Origin: Gordionus sp. m RMFG-2023
Lineage: Eukaryota; Nematomorpha; Gordioida; Chordodea; Parachordodidae
Assembly: GCF_954871325.1 (NCBI RefSeq)
Contig: NC_088775.1
Coordinates: 24,963,561-25,027,560, forward strand
Length of the DNA: 64,000 nucleotides
Direction of reading: 5' to 3'
Positions 1-15,500 of this stretch are shown here, piece after piece. The stretch's first letter is position 1. Each line of letters begins with the position of its first letter. Position numbers and translations under genes: made by a program. Under the pieces are notes generated by a model. That model had not been told where the DNA came from and did not search any database. It worked only from the letters and a program-made list of their open reading frames with translations.

Positions 1-55
1 TTTATACAATCAAAAATAAAATATTAAAACGATTTAATAATCGATATCATGAATA

Positions 56-95
56 TTATCCTGGTGTCTTTTTATTGCCCTTAGATCCAGCCAGT
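56..95 (-). CDS. Possible terminal FHIP exon
   Basis: After a weak acceptor (CGAAAG) one base completes the split Arg codon of W13; twelve codons and TAA follow (LAGSKGNKKTPG). Another AG ten bases upstream would give a different short end. No polyadenylation signal was recognised in the remaining 55 bases. Confidence 0.22.
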
Positions 96-364
96 CTTTC
101 GACTTTTTGGATATGGATGGGTTAATCAAGATTAACAAAATTTAGTAAGTAATTGAGCCGATAGTGGACATAATTTGTTCGTTCTATTCGATTATAAATA
201 TGTTAATTATAAATAAAATACGTATCTTTAAAAAAAATAAAATACCCCCCGAAAGAAAGCAACAACCTTATTTTGTATTAAAATTTTGTTGGGAGCCAGA
301 AAATTTTCTCCAAATTTCACAACTTGAATTATCCCAAAATATAAAATAAATATTGTCTCATTAC

Positions 365-515
365 CTATAACCCCTCCAATTAGACAAACTTTGCAGCTTA
401 GAGTCGGGCTGATTATTAGGTTTGAGTATAGGAGATAGACAGGAGTCTGAGAGGCTTTGCTCTTCGTTAGGATCGATCAGTGTCAGAGGTTCAAGAAGAT
501 GAGAATATTCAGGGG
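365..515 (-). CDS. FHIP1: FHIP exon W13 (near C-terminus)
   Basis: 151 nt, entered in phase 1 after TTTTCAAG and left in phase 2 at TATAG|GTAATG. It encodes PEYSHLLEPLTLIDPNEEQ and a polar stretch ending NWRGY. If the donor is not used, a stop follows directly, so this may be the last or penultimate coding exon. Confidence 0.7.
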
Positions 516-3500
516 CTTGAAAAGAGGTGTGGTAGTTTAGATTTTGAGAAAATAAAGATGAAGAATAAATGCTAATTTAAAAAATATTTTAACATCTATG
601 TTTTGTTTTCTTTTAATACCTACGAATATGGTTCGCCGTTTTATATCGTCATCTTCGGAAGCTACCTTAGTTGTGACGTCATCGCCTTTTATATCAGCTC
701 GAATATTATGGTCATAGGTAGTTGAGATATCGCGCTTCTGCAACGTAACGGTGGGACCAAATCGGTCAAGGGCCAATTTTCGCGCGTAAATAAGCTCCCG
801 TGTGGCTAGGTAACCGCGTGCCTTACCAGCTAATTCTTGTAAGGTTATCCAGGGAGCGATAGGGGAAACTAATATAGAAGACGTGGGACGGAGGTGCTGA
901 GCGGATCGGGCGAATTCTGGACTAGTAGAGAAGAAGGCTAAGCGGGAAGCTACATGATCAAGACACTTTATTTATTTATTTTGAAAAGTATAATAGGGCT
1001 ATGTCGATCTACAAATTTTTAATTGATCAGATCCGATATTAAAAACGAATCCGATTCCGATCCCATATTAATACTGATTTTTATTTTACCCTCTATTATT
1101 GAACCAATGTCATAAAAATATCAATATTTTCTATTTTAAAAAAAAACAATGATTAAGTGTATTTTGTTATTTTTATTCTCCAAAAGTTAATAATCTCATT
1201 TAAAATATTTGCAATGATTATGGGTGAATGTGTGGTGTTGTTAAACACCTCCTTTAGCTGAATTTTAAAAGGACTAAATCATGATATTAGCTATAATATT
1301 AACACCTAAGCCTCTAATTTCGCCAGCAGAAGTTTAAACCTTTCTGCCATCTGTGGGCAAAATCAATAAACATAAGTAATTTACCTTTGTCCAAAATCGT
1401 GAGTAAGCCGTTTTTAAAAATTGGTGAAATCAAGCCGCTTAACAACGCTAGCTGCTGAATGTGACTCGTTAGATATTTTAAAAATGTATAATTTTTAACT
1501 ATTATTTTAAACCTTTACATTAAATTAATTGTATTTTAGTTCTTTTCATTAATTCATTATTATGAAATTATTTATAAAATAAAAAAAATTATATCAATCA
1601 TAAAATGACCGAAAAAAACAATAACAATATCGGATCAAATCGGTTTTTTAATATCGGCCCGATTCGATATTTTTGAAAAAGTTAAAATATTGGTGCCGAT
1701 CTGATATATAATCTCGGCAAAGCCCTTATAATAAATAGAATAAGGGGATTAAGACATCTATTGCGAAAGAAGATTTAATTTTATACGAGAAATAATTTTA
1801 ATGATAATTTTCGTTGTAATTTGAAAATTTTAGTTATTATCAATTGACGAAAATGAAATGATTTTTTAAAAATTGAACAATTATTTCTAAAAGGATTGAT
1901 ATTTTTTGGGGATTCGCATTATTATTTTCTATTTTTTTTCCTTCTTTCTTCCTCACTATTCAAGTCATAAAATATAGGAAAAATAAAAATTAGTGGCGAA
2001 AAGATTGTTTTGGGTATATATATATATATCAGAGATCTCTGCAAGACCCTACCTGGCCTGGGAAAATTTGTAAAAAAATTATAACGGGTCGAGCCGGGCA
2101 AAAAACTTACGAGTCAGGTAATTCGTACCTAAAATATTTTTAGGCCAGACCAGACAATTTATATATATAAAATAAGGTGTCTTGCAAATCTCTAATATTT
2201 CGTAATATGTAAATAGGCCACCCCAGGCATCAAAATTTTGGTATATTTTGATTAATACTATATGAAAATAAGTTACAATATGCTTGTTCAATTTCAAGAG
2301 TCAAGCTAAAATACAAAATCTATAATTAAATAATATATAAATTCCCCCAGATTTAAAAAAATTATTTACTCTTTCCAAATTTTGAGGAAGGTCTGAGCCC
2401 ACCACCCCCTCTCCCACTCATGAGATACTCGAATTACAAATATCAAACATATGGGTAGGGAGACTTGTAAAATAAATAAACGTGAAGGCGAGGTAATATC
2501 TGAAAAAAAATTATTTGAGCTGGGTCGGGCGAAAAGTAGAGATACTCAGTGCGCTTAATAGAGAAAAATTTTATTCTAAATATTTTATTTGGTTATAAAT
2601 TTTATGATTTAATGAACTTGATACATTTATTCATAAACATGATTTCTTTTTCCTTATTGTGTTTATTTTTATAATAAAAAAATCATGAGAGATATATTCT
2701 CATTATTTTTTCATAGGATATATTTTTGGATTTTAAAAAATAGGACAGAGCAACCTTAGACCGGGCCAGGTGAAAACTAAACAACTGACCTAAAAATTTG
2801 TCATTTGCAGACATATAATATATATCATATGTAAATTCAGTTTAGAGATTACCAATTATGTTGAGCATTAAAATAAGAAAGATGAGAATAGTTCCCTCAT
2901 TTACATTATATATATATATAAATTTATAAAATTTAATTTGCATGATTACATGGTATAACAAATTAAATAGAAAATATTAAATTTTAATGCGCTGAATTAG
3001 GGTGAAATAATTATCTAAATGTTCTATCATTTATACCAGGAAATATTCCTTACTTAAAAGTTCAACTTTCCATAAATTAAATTACAAGTAAAAGAAGCCC
3101 GACCAAAACTATAGAAAAAATAAGATTTTTATTTTTCAAACTCGATATAACGTTTTAATTTGCGGTCGGACTGGTACCGTACAATTGAGCAGCAAGCACT
3201 GGAGGACAGGTTGAGGATAGCAACTAAGACGAGCTAAAAGACCGGTTAGGTGCAGATTCAGGAAGAGTGAATTTTGAAGCATTCTCTCCAGCAGGGAGAA
3301 AAGGGTTGATAAGAAAGGGCCTGAAAAAGTAAAGTGATGACTTTGAATGGTTATTTTTAATCTTTAATTGATTTTCCTATTATTTTAACCTTCTTTCTGT
3401 TATTAAAAAATGAAAGCACATAAAGGGGGTTCACCTATGTTGGGGGTATTTGAAATTAGCTCGCTATTGTCTGTAATATTCTTCTCTTTCTCGGTGACGC

Positions 3501-6500
3501 GCATAAGAACTCGAAAAGTGTTCTCGTTATTGAACGCGATTTCTTTGACAGGAGCATTGATCTCTGGACCAAGAAGACTGGTCTCCCGTTTATGAATTTT
3601 AGACTCTCGGTTTTTAACATAAATACGTTGGTAGGCTTCATCAATGTCGAGCGAAATTCCGGGTGGATACCCGGATCCGGTGAAAGCGCTCACGATTGAA
3701 TGGACTGTTAGATCCGGATAGATTTGATCCAGGTGGGCGCAAAAGTCGACGGCGTTAAACTGTTGGTTGTCGATGGGCGATTGGTTTGATGTAAAATGGG
3801 GAGAGGAGTTGCAGTGCAGAGCAGATGAAGTTATTATTTGAGAATCTGGGTGGATCGAGAAAATATTGTCCTCCTTTGCCATATCTTTAACATGATTCGA
3901 ATTTGAAGGCCTTTTCTTTGGGCTGGAGCCGTCTATCAGTGGTTCGGCTTTCAATATTCGCAAATATAATATAATTTGGACCTTAAAATAATATTTTGGT
4001 TGCTAATGGGGAGAAAGTATTTTTTTTAAAAAAAAATATTGAAAAGGAATGTGAAAAAAGTAATCCAAATTTTGAAGAATAATTTACATAATATTTTTAT
4101 GTATAAAATATTTAGTTAGCCGTTTTAAAAAATCGAATTAAATCGATCCGTTTAAGAACATTAATACATATATTGATTTTTAATTTCCAAGACTTCATAA
4201 ACTGTTTAAAATTCTAGCCCCCCCCCAATGGATCCCCCACGCGAATAAAGATCGTGACCCGACCATATATTATATACATTTTCTTTATTATCTAATCCGG
4301 ATATTTGATTGATAATAAAAAATAAGCATTATTTTTTAAATAATGAATTCAAGGTATACATTGTTTTTTAAATGCAACTTACCCAAATTATTACTGTTCT
4401 TTTTATTATTGTTGATAAGACAGGACTCATTATTGTCTGAAGCGGAAGAGGAGAGGGTCGAAGAAGATGAGAGTGTCGAATAATCCCGAATCGATATTAT
4501 GTCATTGGTAGAGTCGTCAGCTCGACGCTGATTGGCAAAAATTCCAGAGCTCATCGGGGCTGGACCAGTCGGGTCGGGATGCGAGTCGCGTGACGTATAG
4601 GAACGAAGCCAGCGGGTCCGATTTTTTCGAGAGCGGCCTCGACCACGGGCTGCCAAGCAAAAATAAATAATACGATAATTAAAATCTAAAAGACAGGGAT
4701 ACATAACAAATAGACAGTGTAATGCTACTATTCTTCTAAAATTATTTATCAAAAAACTAATTTTCTAAAAATTCCACAAAAAAGAAAAATGCATAGAGCA
4801 CCCAATAATTTGAAAGCGGGAATTTAGTTTAACATATTTTTGAAGGGGTAGAAAAATAAATTATTCTTTTACATGATTGAGTGGGCGGCGAGTCTAAAGG
4901 GCCAGGTCCTTTGATTTCGTCGACAGATTGACATGCCTTGCGGCAAGTGAAGACGGAGCGGCGGGCATCGAGAGCGTAAGCGGGAAGGGAAGTAGAAGGC
5001 AATGATATCACAGGGGAATCCCTGACACCGTTATGTGACGGGGAGTCTGGGTTTAGGCTTTCAGCGTGATCGGACGATCCCTTATTCTAAGTGGTAAAGG
5101 GACAAGGAATTAAGGGGGTGATTATCAGAGTCTACTTTCATCGAATGATCTCATAAAAAACTAAGTCAACAAATATGAGATTCTAACCATGATTATCAAA
5201 TACAAATATTTATAATGTATTTTTTCTAAGATCTAATTAATAACTAAGACAATTTTTTCGACCCAACCCGACAGGTAGGAAAAAAGCATCAACCCGAACC
5301 GGAATAAAAAAATAAATAAAACTTTTCAGGTATTGCAGACCTTTATTAAAAACTAAGCCATATTTTAATTAAATTCGTATAAAAGAGGCAATAATTAATT
5401 CTAGATATTATTATTGAGAAAACCAATGGGGCCCGATGGTCGGGATGTTTCAAAAAATCCGGTAGAAGAGACAAAAATTTGCCCGACGCGTCGCCGTATA
5501 TATCGAACACGTCCAATCGCGACGTGTCACTTACGTGATCACAAGATGCGAGGTACCTTTATTTTTTTAAAAATGACATAATTTTTTTTCTCCTAATAGT
5601 GTTTTCCCCCCTTTTTAATTTTATTTTTTTAATCTTCTATTTTTCTCTCTCCAAAATCTTTCATTTATCATTTAAATTTTTTTAAAGAAAACTTAAAAAA
5701 TAAATAGGACGGAACGGGCTTAACTTGAAGCAAAGGTGAACCATCAAATCTTCGCAATTTAGATCTAGCAGAGTGTGAAGCAAGGACAGGTTCACCAAGG
5801 TCAGCTTTATTTCGTAATTAAATAATAAAAATTCCATTATTACATGATTTATTCTTTGCCTAAAATAATTCGAGATTGATTCACGAGGAAAGTGTTTAAT
5901 AAATAAAAAAAAGGTTCATAAAACAAGTTTTAATGTTATTTTAAGCTCCTATTTGAAAATTATTATGTTTTAAAGAAATAAAAAAAAACTAGAGAAAACG
6001 CGTACAGAAGCAAATATAACAGAAAAACGCTAAGAATAACATGACGTTTTCCCTTTTAATACCTGTTCGCCTCCCAACGGGGTGTCCAAACGAGACAAAA
6101 CGGTGTCGAGTAGGCAGAAATCACCACCTATTAAAAAAACATACATGAAGCGTATAACCAAAAAATAATTGAACCATAAGTTGAAGATTTCTCATAGAAA
6201 AATACTGGACTTTTTCAAAATTTTTAAGACTAAACTGAAGTACAGGATCAAAATTTTATCCATCATTTCAGCGACAAAAAAATCCTTTTGAAAACAAAAA
6301 ACAGCGTAAAATTAGTTATGATGATCTTAAACGTTCAAGACTAAATTTTAGAAATTATTCTCTTTTTTTCAGCGAACATTCTCCTTCCTCTATGTCATAT
6401 GTTTGTAATATTATTATGTTTTTATTATTATTTTATTAATTTTTATAAAATAATTGAAGTTATGAAATAAATTTTATGACATTACACTTGTATTTTTTAT

Positions 6501-9500
6501 ACATAGATCGAAGTTGTAAAAAATATATGTAAACCTTTATAGTGCTTACAAATTGAGCGTTGCAACGCTCCGTTTTAAAATCGAATAATGCATTTTAAAT
6601 GGTATTGTGCAAATTGGATTTTTTTTACGGCAAACGTTAAAAAAAAGGCAATCTGGTTTGATTTTTTTGTGCTTTTTTATTTTTGCGGGAAAATTTAAAT
6701 AGATACAAAAATGTAAGTATAAATTTATCCAGTGACCCCTACACTTTTTGAGGGATAGAAGCAGAATACCCCCCTAAAGTACCCCCCCCCCCCATTGTAA
6801 ATTATTTTTTGACACCAATAAATTTCAAAAATAATTTTTATTGCATCAATATTTATTATAATATAAATATAATGTAAAAAATATATGCTTTAAAAATATT
6901 ATTTTTAAATTAATAATTTAGATAAATTAGGGGAAGAGAAAGCAAAAGAATTTATAATTTTATCAATATTTAATTGTTTAAATAAATTATTTTCCATTGA
7001 TAAAATGGTTAAATTATTAGGATCTTTCATGACACTACGAAGTCTTGTTTTAATTAGTTTAATTTTACTCATGACCCTTTCGGCAGTACATGATGTAGTA
7101 GGAATAGTTAATAAATATTTATATAAATTGTTAAATTTGGGAAAGCAGAAAAATTTATAAGCAAATAAATGAATAGTTTCTCCAGTCTGAATCATTCATC
7201 TCAGAATTATTATCATCATCAGAAGAAGCTAAATAATGTATTAGTAAAAATATTTTAATTAAATAAATTTACAATTCTCAGAATCTGACAAATCTTCTTT
7301 AACCTCTAGGTCACGAGTAATAATTACGTCCCCCGTTTTAGCCATTTTATAAATATTTCTAAACATCAACATTTCCTCAAAAACTTGACTTGTATTTAAT
7401 TGATAAAATTCACAGATATCCTTGATATCATCTTTAACAATTGCCTTTTCCGCCATTCCCTTTGGGGTAATAAATGATGTTTGACTCAAAAATTTTATCG
7501 ATTCATAGTTAAATCTTTCACTAAACTGCATAATAATTAAATCAAGTGCAGCATAAAACACACTGATTTTAAAGCTAAAATAAAATATTATATTTAATGA
7601 TGAAAGTATATATATATCTCCTTTTTGGATTAAAATGTTTGAAGTCTTGAACTTTCAAAATCAAAAGGTAAATTTCTCTTCTTCATAAAATCTTGGGCCT
7701 TTGAAAAGACATCCAAAAATTCAGTGTTATTATCTATTTTAGGATTATAAAATAATAAAAGATAATAATTTAAATTATACTTCTCATATTAATCAGGCAA
7801 TCTTTTACCAATTGAATTTGATTTATTGCAAACCCTATATCTTTCGAAATGGTTTGCAATTTTGTACAAGCCAAGCTTGTTATCAACAATATTTTATCCA
7901 AAACACATAGTGATAAAATAAAATAAAATTTTTCTATTCTATAGACTATAGCACTAGCCATAGTGGAAGTGGCAGGATCTTCAGAATCCTTTAATTTTGC
8001 CAAAGCTGCCCTCAAAGCATCATAAAGTAGGAAAAAAATTACAATCGCCTTATATGATGTTAGCCAGCTTCTATAAATATAAAATAAACATTATATATCG
8101 AAACAATTAAGATAATATTACCGAGTGGTATTCTTGATGCGTAAAAATCTATGTGATTTTGTCAGTAAATCACTCTGACATGTTTTGAGTACTTCATATC
8201 TTTTAACACCATTAAAATATACGTAAATTTCGTCTAATATTCCCAAGACATTTCGCAGCTCTTTTACTGATTGACATTATTGAACAACTATTAAATTTAA
8301 TCGATGACAATAGCACCAAATAAAAGCTGCCTTTGGCGCCTCCGCTCTAATCAAAGCCTGCATTCCATTAATTCTTCCACTCATGTTTGAGGCGCCATCA
8401 TAGCTTTGCCCCACTAGGAATTCGAGGGGTAGATTCATGGAGCCAAGCTTGGATATTATATTCTTTTTAATATCGAGGCCCGTTGTATTTCCCGTACAAT
8501 AAATGTCTATCAGCCTTTCAACGGGCTTAGGTGTCTCGCTATTTTCAACATAACTATCAAAGCTATTGCTTCTGATTTCGATACATCATATGTGCCATCA
8601 ACTATAATTGAATAGCACCTGTTGAATTCAATCTCATTTTTAATTTTTTTTATAACCATATTTTTCATGGTTTCAATAAGAATATTTATGTTATTATATG
8701 ATAACAGATTTGAATATAATTTAGATTTTAATCCCTTAATTTTTTCTCACTTCTTCTTTCTTCATTATCTTGTATATACATTTTAAGAACAGGCTCAGAA
8801 TCTGCAATAAGTTTAATAAGGCTCATCATATTGCCATCTTGTTGCCTGTTCCCCCAGAAGGCTTGATTGCGAGATAAGCATTTATATTTTTTTTGGTTAA
8901 TATTTTTGGGCATATTTTGACAATGATCTAAAAATTATAAATGATTATATATAAGATTTAATATTTAAATTTTTACTATTCCCTTTGATAAAATTTTAAT
9001 TTTGCGCCAAATCTTGAAAGTGGAAAAATAATTTTATGATAAGAAATATCGGATAACAAACTAATTTGCTATACATCGACCATAAAAATTTTTAAAAAAA
9101 TAAAATAAAAAATTTAAAAAAAAAAAATTTAAAAAAAAAAAAATAAGTACCCCCATAGAAATTTATAGAAGCAGTTGCTTCGGACCCCCCCCCCCCCCGT
9201 TGTAGGGGTCACTGTATTAAGGTAGGATAAATAAATAAATTTACAAATGTGTGTAGATTTTTTTAAATACTATACATTAAAATACATTTATGAATTTAAA
9301 AAATCTTTGAATAAATTTCTATCCATGAATATTTTAGTAGTCTTCCTTCTCGTCTTAGTAGATTTTGGTTTTTTAATAATTAAATATAAAGCAATAATTT
9401 GCTTATCTTGTAAACTTAATATGTCCATATTTTAATAAAAATAAAATCACGATTCAATTTTAAACAAATAAAAAACGTACTGCTTTCAATTTAAACACAG

Positions 9501-12500
9501 ATGCATTACGTTAAAAAAGGTACTGCAAACGCAAATGCTCAATTTGTGCGCACTATTACTTATTGTTTTTTTACGTTTTGTAATTTTGAAAAAGAAAAAT
9601 AAAAGGATTATAAAAATATTAGTTTACGGTGTTTGTTATAATAAAAAATAATAAAATTAAAAGTTTCCAATATTTTTGATAATTAGTATATAAAAAAATA
9701 GGTAAAATGCATAAAATTAAGTTTTTAATATACTAGTTGGCCTTATTGAGTAATTGATTTCAAGTTAAAAATAGACCAGTGTTTTAAAATCAAGGAAATT
9801 TGATACGAAGTTTATATATATCTTGTAAATCTAGTCGTAATTTAAAGTTTAAAGTTTAAAGTTTAAAGCTCAAACTCAAATAGGTCCAGGAATGTGGGTG
9901 GGAATTCCAAGTCTAATTCGTTAGCAATCGATGTTTAACAAATAAATATAAACTTGCTCTAATGCCATTTCCAGATAAAAGATTACATGAGGCCTGACCA
10001 TAAAGTTTTTTTTATAATTATTAATTCTACAAATTATTACCCTGTTTAGAAATTTAAAAAAATTACTGGAAACATGCCTAAATAACCTCTTTAAATGGCC
10101 TAATACAAAATCTCTCCGTTCAAGCCGAGTATGAACAGCTAGATTTAAACAGTTTTTTTAGCGGTAACTAAAGAAATGATTCAGCCTTGAGAAAAGTCGG
10201 AAAAAATTAACTCGAGCCTCAAGACTAATTTGGTTTTCTTCGATATATGGCTTAAGATAGTCAATTTTTAGCCGATTTAGCTATATTACTTATAGTTATA
10301 ATGGTTTTGGTAATTTAGGTGTAGTGATCATCTATATATCCTTTTATGACACAACACTTCTCATTAGACATATCTGTTTATTTTGAATTTTATTTTAAAA
10401 AAAAATAAGAATAAAGAATCAGTATTCTTAAAAAAAATTATATCATTTTTTGATAAAAATGAGGAGAATTAGATTGTATAAATCCACTTGAAAATTTAAA
10501 TGAGACTACAGAATGCATTCATGCAAATATTTATAGGACAGAAATTTTTATGACTATAAATACTAATTTGTTAATAAGTTATAATTTTTCCCACTTTCGT
10601 GAGGATGATACATAACCGTCGTCATCTTATCGTACCGCTGTGGAGAAAAATATGGCACAAATCTAGCAGGTACATATTTTTCATTCACAAATTTCAAAAA
10701 AAATTGGTCTATATTTTTTTTAGTTTCTATAATAAAATATTAAAGTTGAAAAAAGCATATCCCAAATGGGTTAGAACTTTAACATTTTGATTGCAACTAA
10801 ATTTACAACGTCTGGTGGATGTCAAGCCTAAAAAATATATTTTGCTTTTTTGCATTTATAGTTAATATGTTATCTATCATATCTGAAGCTAATAACGAAT
10901 GTAACTCTATTCCATTTTTTTAAACTTCTATTCTATCCTTATTTTATAATTAGGGTATAATCACTAATATAATTTTTATTTTATGGATGTTTATTTGTGA
11001 TATAAAGGATTTTTTAAATATTATTGGCTCATTATTCTACTAAATTTGAATTTATCATAAAATTAAAATTCGCTTTTGTCTCTCGACTGTAAAATTTTAA
11101 AAAAGATTCTACTCTAAAATAACGGCGTTTGAAAATAGCGGGTTTCTTGGGTTGTTTGTCATAATCTAGGAATTTTTTGATAAGGACTTTTAAAAAAATT
11201 AAGTCTTAACCGAAATAATGTAAGAAAAAATAAATGAGATTTCGGTAGTCATTATGATATTCTATTGCCAATCAATCAATAAATAAGCAATAACCAGAAT
11301 TAACTTATCGTATATAAAAGTTCTAACTATTAATGAAAAATTTCTACATCATTTCGCTGAAAAATAGCAAAATTCGGGGAAGAGGATTATCAATAAAGCT
11401 GCATTCACATTGGATCACGATACGTATTTGGATAATGCGAAAAAGAATGAATGTCATATTTAAATCAAAGCATTCAGATTAAGAATTCGCTCCTAATCTG
11501 ATTTTCGCAATGCGTAATAGAAAACAAAATCCTGTGATATTTTTTCCGATTTTCAAAAGTGGATAAATTAGATACAACTTGCTCAAAATTTATAAATTCA
11601 AACCTTATATTTGATAAAATGATAAACAAGATTATGAAATTGAAATTTCTAACGTTTTATACTTTTATTGGGATCTCTTAGTACTTCTAAATGATCTTAG
11701 TTCCTATTGGTAATTGTAATTTACATATTTTTTTTATTTCTAAGGTACAAGTTATTAGATCAAAGAATGTCTTGGTATATAATCATTTAACAATGTTTAT
11801 CGATTATAATTTACCATTTTTTGATAGTGAAAATAATAGATCGAATATTTATTCTCCATTTGACTAGTAATACGAATTAAAAGTAAACTACATTCTGGGA
11901 ACTTTCAATATTTAAATTGCGTTTTATATAATAAATTTAATCGTAGAAGATCGTTAACGCGTTTTGGTTCTAATTTTGCTGAGAATATTTTAGAATTGCA
12001 ATTGTCAATGTGAATGCAACCTAAATGCAAACTTTTGATAATTCCGATTAATTTCTATAAAAACGCGACGGTCTTAGGTCTTAGATAAGTTTCTAAGTAA
12101 AGATAAAATTTTGGAGAGATCCTTCTGATAAGGGACTAACATTATGCAGTAAAAATAAAAAATCAAACCCATCGTTAAATTCATGTCAGCTGGATTTTTA
12201 TCCTCCTCATCAGCGGTTTTCATGAGAAAGTCTATAAAGATCCGGACCATGGAAGGCTGACGAATGTGCCTCAAAAATATTTCGAGGTAAGCCGTGGCTG
12301 TGATGACTTCGTCTAGGCCCATCCTTATTTCCTGAGTAAGTTTTTAGTTTTAAAAAAGATATATTATAATTGCAGTTATCAAGTGCCCAGACAAAAACAA
12401 TTTATTTTTAATCATTTAAAAAATATTTGTTTGATTATTAAAAAATAATAAATCTTTAATTGTTAAGAGTTCCTTGGCTATAGTTTTTTTTATTATTTAT

Positions 12501-15500
12501 TTTAAAATAAATTTTTTTTTTTATGATTTAAATTTGAATAGTTTAGAATTTTTTTGTATAAAAATCAAACGATATTAGTGAATTGATATGTTTAATTATA
12601 TAATGATGCAATGAGAAAATTATAATTTTTTGTAGAAATCAAACTATATAAATTAATGATGATGTTAAATTATGATTATGTAAGGAGAAAATTGTATTTT
12701 TGTAAAAAGCCAGACATGGAAATTAATTGTTATTTAGTGTTGTATCGCGTTCAACGTTCATTGACAAAAATCGAACGCGTTCACGTTCAAGTTCATAAAA
12801 AAGGGGACGCGCGTTCACGTTCATAAAACCGTTTAAAATTTTATGATAATTTTTTTTTAAATTTAATTTAATATAAATAAACTTATATTTTTTAATACAA
12901 TATATTTTAGCCATGTTAAAAAATAATATAGTTTTATTTTGATAATATAATTATAAATAAAATATAATATAGCGAATAAAAAGATATTTTTATTTATAAA
13001 AAATTTTTCTTATTAAATTTTAATAACAATTGTTTTCAAAATATTTATCTGATAGATAGGAACACTTGGCAGTTAATACGGCATTAGCTATACTAAAAAC
13101 GCGCTCTACAGGGGCAGATGAGGGGATTGCGGTATTATACTTAATAAACAGCTCTTTTAACGTGGAGAATTAATTAAAAAAATATTGTTTTGTTATTTGC
13201 AAAAAATTGAGATAAGTTATCCTCCTCCAATCCATTCTATACTCTCGACAAAAAAAAAGGATATCTCGAAATTAATAGTTCTCTAGGGTTTTCATAGCAT
13301 TTTTTTCAATGACGCTATAAGTTCCATTGAAGTTTGAATGCTGGATGTATAATTACAGAAAGAACATATTGATCCTTATATAAATGTTCAAATCTTTAAA
13401 AAAATAAAATATATGTAATTAATTGAGAGTAATAGCTTAATACCTTTTATTAATCTCATTTAATACGGCGTCTATCAATGGTTGACCATATTTGAGGCCA
13501 CTAATTTTTTTAATTTAAAAATAACTATCGTTATTGTTGAGGTCAAATATCTCAAATGCATTATTTCTTCAAATTTAATGATTTAACTTAGTTATATCAT
13601 ATAAAATCAAATAATTAATACTAAAATCAAATGTCGTTTTAAATTAAAACCTGAAGATTTTATAATACTTTTTGGCCACATTTTACACTTGGCAAGCATT
13701 GGATTAGTTCCTTCAATATAGGATGTTAATGTAAAACATTTATCATATTTGGCCATGGTAATGATAATTCATCTGATTTTGGATTTTCAGAATCAGATGA
13801 TGAGGATTAAATAACAATATCCATGCTTATTTTAATAAATTAAATTAAAATATAAACAATAATATTCAAATTAATAAACTATGTGTTAAAAAAATTGAAA
13901 TGTGAAAAGGAAAAATATAAATAAAACATTTTTTAAAAAAATTCGTTTCAAATAAATAAAAATTTAATTTTTAAAATTGAACGAACATTAAATTCGAACG
14001 CGTTCGTCATAAAAAAGGAAGGCGTTCACGTTCAAAGTTCGTCAAAAATAAAAGGAACGCCGTTAATCATTTTTTTCAAAAAAACGAACTTCGTTCACGA
14101 ACGCGTTCGTTTACAACATTAGTTATTTATGATCATAATGTTTGAATTATTATAAGATGCAATAAGAAATTAATATATATAGCGACGAAATATATTTTTA
14201 TATATTTTAAATTTTAATAAAGCGATTAATTCTATATAGTTAATTATTTGTGTAACAAAATAAATTTCTTAACTTAATTAATTTCTAAATTTAATTAGTT
14301 TCTCATTTAGATACTACGAATTTCAAAATTAATTATTCAAAAACAATAAATTAAACATATAAACCTAAAAATTAATTAACAAAATTATTGAAATTTTTGG
14401 TGGAGTTAAAATTTTCAAAAATTGTGCCTCGATAAATTGAACGAGAAAAAAAGTCCACTTTATGGATGATCTACCTAACTATCATATTTCTTTTATCGCA
14501 TAAGCGATTTTTTCGTATTCAACATATTTTAATATTTCTAACTATCATTAGTTTCAGTAATCCAGGTTAAAAAGAACATAAATATAAAAATAAGTTTAAT
14601 GTTGGAAATTGTCTGGTGAATCTTTTAGGCTATTAAGTCTTTTTAACTGAGAACCCCTTACTATTTATACTTAAAGGATACTTAGATAATAACTCTTAGT
14701 AAGCTTCATCTGAGTTTGGAGCGACAATATCATTATTGAATAATCTTCGTAGAAGATCTCCTTTTATGTTAAAATTATTTTATTATTTTTGATCTGCATC
14801 TATGCCCGCTAATTCTTATATTAATTTAGAAGTTTAATAACGGTTTTTTTAAATAAATAGCAATGGGAATTCTACCATTTTGGCTGATTTCCCATGCTTA
14901 TTTAAAATTAACATGAATTCGATTTTTTGATAAATAATTTTTTTTATAAAGTCTGATAATTTCTGAGGCCATTTTTTATAAATAGTAATTTAAAAATTAA
15001 AGCTGTTATTATTTTACAAAACTAAGAAGATATTTTTCTGATCTGCTCCTAATCCAAAGTTTTAACTTATTTTGTTAGAATGAAAGAGACCAGTTGGATA
15101 TGTTGCAATTAAAAAGGTATTTTTAAAGTAAACCACCTGTTAGTTTTATCAGTCCTGATGGGAAACACTTTCGTTTTGACAACATTTTAAAATGAATATA
15201 ATACGTATCTAAAAAAGCTTTTTTAATGTAAAGATCATGAAAGGAGAAAATTATGTAGCCAGGAATATGTTTTTAAATGATTTAAGCTCCTGACGATTAG
15301 TTGGATACTTTTAAAAAATCTATGAAGGTAAAATTCCAAGCTAGTGGAAAGTCATTTGCTTAAGGTAGGTTATCTTCTGAACGAGGATTTAGCATTGCTG
15401 GAAGGTCTTAAGAGTAAAGAAGAACATGTTTGAAAAATGTAGATTCATTGTTATTCTCACATTATAATTAATATTAAAACTGGTCAATCTAACGGTTCCA

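Larger units (their letters stand above)
6540..9555. mobile_element. Older element with TAGTGCnnACAAATTGAGC ends, host of hAT copy 1
   Basis: The left end (TAGTGCTTACAAATTGAGCG) and the inverted right end (TAGTGCGCACAAATTGAGCA) match over about 19 positions. They enclose hAT copy 1 (6,730-9,214) plus about 190 bp on the left and 340 bp on the right. No clean target duplication remains. It is probably a non-autonomous element into which the hAT inserted. Confidence 0.5.

Noticed and set aside
3410-3644. Plus- and minus-strand open frames overlapping FHIP exon W10
   Set aside because: Shadows of the exon in other frames.
10070-10180. Minus-strand stretch reading AVHTRLERRDFVLGHLKRLF that could follow FHIP exon W4 in phase
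   Set aside because: Exon W5 at 6,063-6,127 also joins in phase and matches the family (LLDTVLSRLD), so this stretch is not needed and has no recognised homology.
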